54,751 bases of DNA from Shinella sp. (GTDB taxonomy: Bacteria; Pseudomonadota; Alphaproteobacteria; Rhizobiales; Rhizobiaceae), in assembly GCA_003248775.1 (NCBI GenBank), contig QFQX01000029.1:1-54751 (forward strand), given 5' to 3'. The first letter of the stretch is position 1. Each line of letters starts with the position of its first letter. The notes beneath the pieces were generated by a model. It had not been told where the DNA came from, did no database searches, and saw only the letters and a program-made list of their open reading frames with translations. This document shows positions 17,725-23,517 of the stretch, in pieces. The position numbers and the translations under genes were made by a program.

Positions 17725-18824
17725 TGCACGACCTCCTTGTCCTTGCGGGCGAAGAGCTTTTCAAGCTTCACCACGATAAATGCCAGCACCGCGACAACCA
17801 GACCGGCAAGCAGGAAGAAGGCAGACGTGCCGAGCATGGAATCAATGGTCACGAAGGACAGATAGAGAACCTCCGCCGCAAAGATCACATAGGCAAGATA
17901 GCGAACCGCTCCATTATCCCTGCCTTCCAGCGACAGCGCGAGCAACGTCGCTCCAATCGTCAGCAGCGCCAGCAATGCCAGTTCGCTGCCCTCGGTCCAG
18001 TGGAAATGCAGAAAAGCCAGACCGAGTAGCGCCAGTAAGAAGGTATAGAAGGCCGGAGACGCACCACGCTGGCGGGCCAGAGCGGAAATGGGCGATTGCG
18101 GCAGCGTCACTGCCAGGAAAGCAAGCGCTCCCACAACCACAAAGAGGATCGCCACACCGACATCGGTATGGAGCGAGTAGAGCCATGCGCACCAGCCGAG
18201 CAGCAGTATATAAATGATATGCCGCGACCGCTCCGCGCCTGTCCATTGGGCAAGCACAGCCAGAACGACGCCGGCAATCGGCGGCCAGAAGGCATAAAGC
18301 CCCTGCCACTCCGCATCATATTGTTCGAGATAGGCACCAAAGACGGCGAAGGCCAGCAAACCGGAAAAAACAGTGAGCGCCGCCGAGCGGAAGGCCGCAG
18401 CTGACACCACGGTCATCGCAAACCACAGCAGCATCGCGTCGAGGGTGTCGCCGGAGAGATGATAGAGTTGGCCGATCAGGGCGATGGCTCCGCCGAAACT
18501 CGCGGCACCCAGAACGAGGAGTGCCGCACCAAGCCTGTCCGCACCGCGCCCGAAGGAAAGCGCCGCGGAAAGATAAAAGATCCAGATCAGCAGGATAATG
18601 CTGACGACCTTGGTGAGGCGCGGTATCTCTTGCCAGTTTGCAGCCACCAGAAGCAGGATCGACGCGGCGATCAGTACTGCCGCCAGAATCATCAACATAC
18701 CGCCGACGCTGAAGGACGATTTCCGGGAATCGAATTCTTTCAGAAGCACGTCTGCTGTCGCCGGGGGAATCATTCCCTTGTCGACCCAGATGCCCAGATC
18801 CCGCTTCAATCGCCCCCGATACAT
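17721..18824 (-). CDS. DUF2157 multi-span membrane protein
   Basis: A 367-residue integral membrane protein. A cytoplasmic N-terminal segment of about 45 residues (LGIWVDKGMIPPATADVLLKEF) precedes about ten to eleven hydrophobic helices. The short N-domain resembles the DUF2157 region shared with other bacterial membrane proteins of unknown role. The ATG at 18824 has GGGAG six bases upstream. The last codons overlap the GDYXXLXY gene start by four bases. No transporter signature is visible, and I cannot assign a function. Confidence 0.88.
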   Translation of the reverse strand: MYRGRLKRDLGIWVDKGMIPPATADVLLKEFDSRKSSFSVGGMLMILAAVLIAASILLLVAANWQEIPRLTKVVSIILLIWIFYLSAALSFGRGADRLGAALLVLGAASFGGAIALIGQLYHLSGDTLDAMLLWFAMTVVSAAAFRSAALTVFSGLLAFAVFGAYLEQYDAEWQGLYAFWPPIAGVVLAVLAQWTGAERSRHIIYILLLGWCAWLYSLHTDVGVAILFVVVGALAFLAVTLPQSPISALARQRGASPAFYTFLLALLGLAFLHFHWTEGSELALLALLTIGATLLALSLEGRDNGAVRYLAYVIFAAEVLYLSFVTIDSMLGTSAFFLLAGLVVAVLAFIVVKLEKLFARKDKEVVQ

Positions 18825-19094
18825 CGCTTCTCCCTTATTTCATTGCTGGAGAAAGCAGCTCAAGACCGCCCCTCCTCACTCTTTGTACGCACTGTGGTCT
18901 GCACCAACCAGAAAGACAATCGCCAAATCGCCACCTGCCACATCCCTCGGAAGGGACACCATGCATCTTGCGCATGGCTTCCATGAACATATCGCACTGC
19001 ACAAAAGCGAATACATGCGGTATACAGAATTCAACGAGATCACGAGGCGCCAACTCGGTACCGGAGATCTCCGGTGGATGATCCACCTGACAGT

Positions 19095-19217
19095 TTCGGC
19101 CTGTGCACTCTTCCTCCCAGCACAGTGTCGATTTGACCGGCGACACTCCTCCTCCCAGTCGCAGGTCTATCAAAATGACGCTCACCGGACCTCCTCCCCC
19201 GGTGAGCGTTATTTTTT
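19095..19217 (+). ncRNA. candidate trans-acting sRNA with three CCUCC-type loops (alpha-r14/cuckoo-like)
   Basis: Three consecutive hairpins, each with a C/T-rich loop. H1 has stem CTGTGC/GCACAG (19101-19106, 19120-19125) and a loop containing CTTCCTCCC. H2 has stem GACC..GCGAC/GTCGC..GGTC (19135-19144, 19158-19167) and loop ACTCCTCCTCCCA. H3 is an 11-bp stem, ACGCTCACCGG/CCGGTGAGCGT (19178-19188, 19199-19209), with loop ACCTCCTCCC, followed by a T-rich tract. The loops mimic the anti-Shine-Dalgarno of 16S rRNA. No plus-strand gene precedes the terminator, so it is best read as an sRNA 3' end. The 5' end is uncertain: a heat-shock-sigma-like CTTG-N17-CATATC lies at 18967-18993, and a TATACA at 19021-19026. 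The shape agrees with alpha-r14 (NfeR1) and cuckoo RNAs, and like the latter it lies beside DUF1127 genes. Confidence 0.75.
19178..19217 (+). terminator. intrinsic terminator of the candidate sRNA
   Basis: An 11-bp perfect stem (19178-19188 with 19199-19209), a 10-base loop ACCTCCTCCC, then TATTTTTT. No protein gene on the plus strand ends near it. The loop itself carries the C/T motif, so this hairpin probably has both a terminating and a regulatory role. Confidence 0.85.
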
Positions 19218-19489
19218 GCCCTAACCACCAACAATTAGCTGGATCGCACCAATATTGCGCGCCGCAAAAAAAATCTCCTTCATTCACCTCTTGTGAATCG
19301 GCGAAGCTGCATTGCTCGTTCAAAAAAACGGCATTTTACCAATCATTAACCACCGCCCCATGCACATCCCGCATAGGTGTCATACAGGTTTGTGTCTTCA
19401 TCTCTTTCGCGTCGCAACATATATCAATCCCATGAAATCAGGAGGCGCCCAAAAGAGGAGCGCCACAGAGATAGAAAAAGAGGCACATC

Positions 19490-19636
19490 ATGAACTTCGC
19501 TCGCTCGCTCAATAACTGGCGCAAGTATCGTCAGACCATAAACGAACTTGGCCGCATGACCGACCGCGAACTGCGTGACCTCGGCATCGGCCGTGAGGAC
19601 ATCCGTCGCGTTGCTCGCCAGGCTGTTGCCGGCTGA
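19490..19636 (+). CDS. DUF1127 mini-protein, 48 residues
   Basis: A 48-residue basic protein, MNFARSLNNWRKYRQTINEL followed by GRMTDRELRDLGIGREDIRR and a short tail. The pattern W-x-x-Y-R-x-T-x-x-E-L ... L-x-D-L-G-I-x-R-x-x-I is the DUF1127 signature. AGAGG lies seven bases before the ATG, and a dedicated terminator follows. Arginine-rich DUF1127 proteins are known in several alphaproteobacteria and are linked to phosphate, RNA or stress phenotypes; in Rhodobacter one is cotranscribed with CCUCCUCCC sRNAs. It has a paralogue 260 bases downstream. The candidate sRNA ends about 270 bases upstream, on the same strand but separated by a terminator. Confidence 0.9.
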   Translation: MNFARSLNNWRKYRQTINELGRMTDRELRDLGIGREDIRRVARQAVAG

Positions 19637-19664
19637 TCCAGCCAGCATCGAGACCGCGAAAAAG

Positions 19665-19689
19665 GCCTCCCATTTCGGGGGGCTTTTTT
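19665..19689 (+). terminator. terminator of first DUF1127 gene
   Basis: Stem GCCTCCC (19665-19671) with GGGGGGC (19677-19683), one G-T pair, a 5-base loop, then six Ts. It starts 28 bases after the stop codon. Confidence 0.85.
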
Positions 19690-19765
19690 ATTTGCCTGAC
19701 GTTTCCTCAAACGAGCTGAATACGTGCCTATTTCTTGATCTCTGCCTTCATATGCACCATCCCCC

Positions 19766-19794
19766 TGCACAAATGCATGGCAGTCGCTTATAAT
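19766..19794 (+). promoter_or_regulatory. possible promoter of second DUF1127 gene
   Basis: A consensus TATAAT at 19789-19794 is preceded, 17 bases upstream, by TGCACA (19766-19771), a partial match to TTGACA. It lies about 100 bases before the second DUF1127 start. A similar CTGCACAAA block at 18997-19005 precedes TATACA with the same 17-base spacing near the candidate sRNA. Only a motif match supports this. Confidence 0.35.
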
Positions 19795-19896
19795 TTGCAC
19801 TGCACAATCTTGTTTTACGGGCGTATAAGAAGGTCAATCGCTGATGCGGAATGGGCCGCGAGATCAGCGCAAAAGATAACATCCGAGGAAATGACC

Positions 19897-20040
19897 ATGA
19901 ACCCGATCCGCATTGCAAAGAACTGGATTAGCTACCGCCGCACGATGGCCGAACTGGGCAACCTGTCCAACCAGGCTCTCTCCGACATCGGTATCACCCG
20001 TTACGAAATCCGTAACATCGCTTCGCGCTCCTTTCGTTAA
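19897..20040 (+). CDS. DUF1127 mini-protein, 47 residues
   Basis: A 47-residue protein, MNPIRIAKNWISYRRTMAEL then GNLSNQALSDIGITRYEIRN and IASRSFR. It has the DUF1127 signature (N-W-x-x-Y-R-x-T-x-x-E-L ... D-I-G-I-T-R-x-E-I) and aligns without gaps over about 40 residues with the 48-residue protein upstream. The ATG at 19897 is preferred over one two codons earlier because GAGGA lies seven bases before it. It carries its own terminator, so the two DUF1127 genes are separate transcription units rather than an operon. Confidence 0.9.
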   Translation: MNPIRIAKNWISYRRTMAELGNLSNQALSDIGITRYEIRNIASRSFR

Positions 20041-20069
20041 TCGATAAGGCAGCAGCGAAAGCTTCGTGA

Positions 20070-20093
20070 ACGGCGCCATTCGGCGCCGTTTTT
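20070..20093 (+). terminator. terminator of second DUF1127 gene
   Basis: Stem ACGGCGCC (20070-20077) with GGCGCCGT (20082-20089), a 4-base loop, then a T-run. It lies about 30 bases past the stop. Confidence 0.88.
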
Positions 20094-20155
20094 GATTCCG
20101 GGACCCGGAATGGAAATGATTGGAAGCCGGGCCTGCCCGTGATAAGCAGCCGGCC

Positions 20156-21571
20156 ATGACAAACACCACGATTTCCCCCATTCACGTGATCGGCGGCGGG
20201 CTCGCCGGTTCGGAGGCCGCTTGGCAGGCGGCGCAGGCTGGCGTGCCGGTGATCCTGCACGAAATGCGCGGCGTGCGCGGCACGGATGCCCATAAAACGG
20301 ACGACCTCGCGGAACTCGTCTGCTCCAACTCCTTCCGTTCCGATGACGCGACAGCGAACGCGGTGGGCGTGATCCATGCGGAAATGCGGCTTGCCGGTTC
20401 GCTGATCATGGCTTGCGCAGACAAGCATCAGGTTCCGGCCGGCGGCGCGCTTGCCGTCGACCGTGACGGTTTTTCCGCAGCCGTTACCGAGGCGATCTCC
20501 ACGCATCCGCTGATTACCGTCGTTCGCGAGGAAGTTCGGGGCCTTCCGCCGAAGGAATGGGGCCTTGCTATCGTTTCGACTGGCCCCCTCACTTCGCCGG
20601 ATCTGGCCGAGGCCATCCGCGCCGAGACCGGCGAAGATGCGCTGGCCTTCTTCGACGCCATTGCTCCCATCGTCTATCGCGACAGCATCGACATGGACGT
20701 CTGCTGGTATCAGTCCCGCTACGACAAGGTGGGGCCAGGCGGCACGGGCAAGGACTATATCAACTGCCCGATGGACGAGGCACAGTACAATGCCTTCGTC
20801 GATGCGCTTATCGCGGGTGACGCCGTGGGCTTCAAGGAATGGGAAGGCACGCCCTATTTCGACGGCTGCCTTCCGATCGAAGTCATGGCCGAACGGGGCC
20901 GCGAGACCCTGCGTCATGGCCCGATGAAGCCGATGGGCCTCACCAATGCGCACAACCCGACCGTCAAGGCCTACGCGGTGGTGCAGTTGCGTCAGGACAA
21001 TGCACTCGGCACGCTCTACAACATGGTTGGTTTCCAGACCAAGCTTCGTTACGGCGCGCAGGCAGAGATCTTCCGGATGATTCCGGGTCTTGAGAATGCG
21101 GAATTCGCACGCCTCGGCGGCCTGCACCGGAATACCTACATCCATTCTCCCGTGCTGCTCGATTCCTCGCTGCAGCTTAAGAGCCGCCCAGGCCTCCGGT
21201 TCGCCGGCCAGATCACCGGCTGTGAAGGTTATGTCGAAAGCGCATCGGTCGGTCTGTTGGCCGGCAGATTCGCTGCAGCGGAACGCAAGGGCGAAGCCGT
21301 CCGGCTGCCGCCGGCGACGACGGCACTCGGTTCTCTCCTCAACCACATAACCGGCGGGCATATCGTCAGCGACGAAGAACCGGGCCATCGCTCCTTCCAG
21401 CCGATGAACATCAATTTCGGCCTGTTCCCGGAACTGGAACCCGGTTCGATCGTGAAGCCGGAGGGCGTCAAGCGCTTCCGCGGCAAGGACAAGACGATCA
21501 TGAAGCGGCAGCTTGTTGCTGCCCGCGCACTTGCCGACTGCAAGACCTGGCTCGGCTCAGCGGATAGCTGA
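20156..21571 (+). CDS. trmFO: tRNA (uracil-54-C5)-methyltransferase, folate/FAD-dependent
   Basis: Makes ribothymidine at position 54 of tRNA using methylene-tetrahydrofolate and FADH2. The 471-residue protein has an N-terminal FAD-binding GGGLAGSEAAWQAA. Family blocks ELVCSNSFRSDD and PMKPMGL are present. The segment ENAEFARLGGLHRNTYI is also typical, as is the C-terminal FAD contact QITGCEGYVESASVGLLAG. The ATG at 20156 is used; the open frame can be extended 12 codons to a TTG, but neither start has a good ribosome site. A strong terminator follows its stop. Confidence 0.95.
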   Translation: MTNTTISPIHVIGGGLAGSEAAWQAAQAGVPVILHEMRGVRGTDAHKTDDLAELVCSNSFRSDDATANAVGVIHAEMRLAGSLIMACADKHQVPAGGALAVDRDGFSAAVTEAISTHPLITVVREEVRGLPPKEWGLAIVSTGPLTSPDLAEAIRAETGEDALAFFDAIAPIVYRDSIDMDVCWYQSRYDKVGPGGTGKDYINCPMDEAQYNAFVDALIAGDAVGFKEWEGTPYFDGCLPIEVMAERGRETLRHGPMKPMGLTNAHNPTVKAYAVVQLRQDNALGTLYNMVGFQTKLRYGAQAEIFRMIPGLENAEFARLGGLHRNTYIHSPVLLDSSLQLKSRPGLRFAGQITGCEGYVESASVGLLAGRFAAAERKGEAVRLPPATTALGSLLNHITGGHIVSDEEPGHRSFQPMNINFGLFPELEPGSIVKPEGVKRFRGKDKTIMKRQLVAARALADCKTWLGSADS

Positions 21572-21605
21572 AGCTGACCGCGTAAAAAGCATAGCGATCT
21601 TGCGG

Positions 21606-21642
21606 AGCCGCTTCCTGATAATCAGGAAGCGGCTCTTTTCTT
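21606..21642 (+). terminator. terminator of trmFO
   Basis: A 13-bp perfect stem, AGCCGCTTCCTGA (21606-21618) with its complement at 21622-21634, a 3-base loop, then CTTTTCTT on the plus strand. Confidence 0.88.
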
Positions 21643-21699
21643 AGTTAGGATAGAGGCCACAAATACGAGCGTCCTTGGGCGTCATGTCGCCAGCGGCAA

Positions 21700-22161
21700 T
21701 CAGGTGGTCGGCAGGGCGCCAGCGGGCGGCGCGTCACGCCCGGCAGGGGCGACGTAGTTTCCAAGCAGCCAGAGCGAGACTTCCGCAGCTTCGGCTGCAG
21801 ACGCAAATGTGAATTCGCCATTGTGGAACGGCGCATCGAGGAACTCGATGGCAAAGCCCCGACTATTCGGGAGATCGCGCACCCGAACCGTGCCCGGTTC
21901 GATCAGATGGCAGGCATAGTGGCCGCGAAGGCTGCGCATGAAGCCAGCCTTGTTGTCATGCAGGCGCACGAAGACCACCTTGCCATCGGCGGTGGCATGA
22001 AGGTTGCGGATCGCTTCCTTGGGAAAGGCACGGCCAAATTCCATGATGGCGAGGCCGGTGTCGTGCAGATTGTCCTCGGCAACCCGCTTCGTCATGCGCG
22101 TCGAATAATACGCAAAGACTCCGACCAGTCCGAATATCAGCGTCCAAGTGACCAAGCTCAC
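21700..22161 (-). CDS. membrane-anchored protein of unknown function
   Basis: A 153-residue protein starting at a GTG at 22161 with GGAGG six bases upstream. The open frame runs much further upstream, but only by crossing the synthase gene out of frame. The N-terminus MSLVTWTLIFGLVGVFAYYS is a membrane anchor, followed by a mixed alpha/beta domain (about 28-140) with VVFVRLHDNKAGF and FDxxFHNGEF-type features, and a proline/alanine tail. No domain is recognised. It is the last gene of the yajC-secDF cluster, about 80 bases after the synthase-family gene. Confidence 0.75.
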   Translation of the reverse strand: MSLVTWTLIFGLVGVFAYYSTRMTKRVAEDNLHDTGLAIMEFGRAFPKEAIRNLHATADGKVVFVRLHDNKAGFMRSLRGHYACHLIEPGTVRVRDLPNSRGFAIEFLDAPFHNGEFTFASAAEAAEVSLWLLGNYVAPAGRDAPPAGALPTT

Positions 22162-22241
22162 GCCATGCCTCCAATTCCAAGCCGGTTTTCCGGCGGCGAG
22201 TGCAGCGATAACAGCCGAGCCTTGCGCGAATTTGACGGCGT

Positions 22242-23096
22242 TCAGAATCGCCCGGCATAGGCCGCGCGCATCATCTTCAATTGCCGGCGCCACTGGGCCG
22301 GCCTGATGTCCCGTTCGAAAATGGCAGCACCTGCCCGCCGAGCAGCAACAAGCACGGGCTCCGCCAGCGCCACAGGCAGATAGGCGGAAACGAGACTGCG
22401 GGGCAGTTTGCGCGCGCTTCGCGCTTTCCGCAAGTGATCGAGGCCGAGACCCGCGAAAGCCTCGACGGCGGCGCCGATCCGTTCCCGATCCTTGCCCGCC
22501 AGGAATGTATCCCGGTCCAGCCCGACAGCCGAGAGAATCTCCAATGGCAGAAAGAGTTGGCCGCGGGTGCGATGGCTCGGCATCAGCAGCATGGCTCCGG
22601 CAATGGCCTGCGCCACGCCGGCGTGACCCGCGACATCCGCACAAGCCGTTGCTTCGGCGGGGTCGAGCACCAGACTGGCAAGCTGGATCAGTGCGGCCGA
22701 AGTCTCGCCGGCGTAGCCTTCGAACATGGCGGTTGTTTCAACCGGATCGTCATAGAGATCGAAAACCCGCGCATCGACCATGCCCTGCAAAGCCGCAACC
22801 GGCAATCGATACTCCTCAATGGTTCCAAGCAATGCGGCGGCGAGTGGATTGGCCTCGGTGGAGCCGTGCCCGGATCCGGCGAGAAGATCGCGCCAGTATT
22901 GCAACCTAACTTCGCCCGGCAGGGGTTCGCGGACAAGATCACGAATGCGGGCAATTTCCGCGTTGAAGGCATAAAGAGCGGCCAGTGCGCCCTGCTTTCC
23001 CGTCGGCGACAGCAGACAGGCAAGATAGCGATCACGATCCGTTTCGCGCAATGTCGCAAGGGTAACGGCGGCGTTGTCGGGCAACTGCTGGCTCAC
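22242..23096 (-). CDS. squalene/phytoene synthase family protein (NDUFAF6-like group)
   Basis: A 284-residue all-helical trans-prenyltransferase-fold protein. The GTG at 23096 has GGAG seven bases upstream. Motifs LLSPTGKQGALAALYAFNAEIARIRDLV and EVRLQYWRDLL match the family, but the paired DxxxD metal sites expected of an active squalene or phytoene synthase are not evident; RIRDLVREP stands where the first would be. This fits the NDUFAF6 (C8orf38) subgroup, which in mitochondria assists complex I assembly rather than making carotenoids. No crt or hpn genes are nearby. Its immediate neighbour is an NDUFAF3-like gene. Confidence 0.85.
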   Translation of the reverse strand: MSQQLPDNAAVTLATLRETDRDRYLACLLSPTGKQGALAALYAFNAEIARIRDLVREPLPGEVRLQYWRDLLAGSGHGSTEANPLAAALLGTIEEYRLPVAALQGMVDARVFDLYDDPVETTAMFEGYAGETSAALIQLASLVLDPAEATACADVAGHAGVAQAIAGAMLLMPSHRTRGQLFLPLEILSAVGLDRDTFLAGKDRERIGAAVEAFAGLGLDHLRKARSARKLPRSLVSAYLPVALAEPVLVAARRAGAAIFERDIRPAQWRRQLKMMRAAYAGRF

Positions 23097-23113
23097 GGAA
23101 ATCTCCGGCTTCC

Positions 23114-23515
23114 TCAGACAGCAATAACCGCGGCAGCCACCGCGCGCTGCTCTGCCAGCATGATGTTGTAGGTACGCACCGCGGCTCCGGTGCTCATCGG
23201 GTCGCTGGAAATACTCCGTGCCTTCAATGCCGCCTTGAGGTCGGCAGGCAAGGGACGAAGCTGTTTGCCGGTCCCGACCAGCAGGACCTCGATATCCTTC
23301 GATTCTTCCAGCACCCGTTCGAATGACGCGATCGCCAGCAACCCACCTTCTTCCATCTCCCAGCCATAGACGCCGGAGGGCAGAAGCAGCAGCGAACCGC
23401 GATGGGACATGTCGGCAAAGCGGAAACCACCGTTACCGTAGGCGTCGATCGGCGCACGGCCAGGAAAATGCGCCTGTCGAATGACGATGCCCTTGCCGAT
23501 AGGCCCGAGCGCCAT
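23114..23515 (-). CDS. Mth938-like domain protein (NDUFAF3-like)
   Basis: A 133-residue protein of the Mth938/DUF498 fold, with APIDAYGNGGFRFADMSHRGSLLLLPSGVYGW and DIEVLLVGTGKQLRPLP. Mitochondrial NDUFAF3, a complex I assembly factor, belongs to this family. The ATG at 23515 follows the secDF stop by two bases (TGATTATG), so it is very likely cotranslated with secDF. It is followed by the NDUFAF6-like gene. A role in membrane-complex assembly is inferred from family and context only. Confidence 0.88.
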   Translation of the reverse strand: MALGPIGKGIVIRQAHFPGRAPIDAYGNGGFRFADMSHRGSLLLLPSGVYGWEMEEGGLLAIASFERVLEESKDIEVLLVGTGKQLRPLPADLKAALKARSISSDPMSTGAAVRTYNIMLAEQRAVAAAVIAV

Positions 23516-23517
23516 AA

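Noticed and set aside
19061..19087. Palindrome CCGGAGATCTCCGG and adjoining hairpin GGTGGA/TCCACC before the sRNA
   Set aside because: They may be part of a longer sRNA 5' region or an operator, but there is no way to decide from sequence alone, so no separate feature is given.
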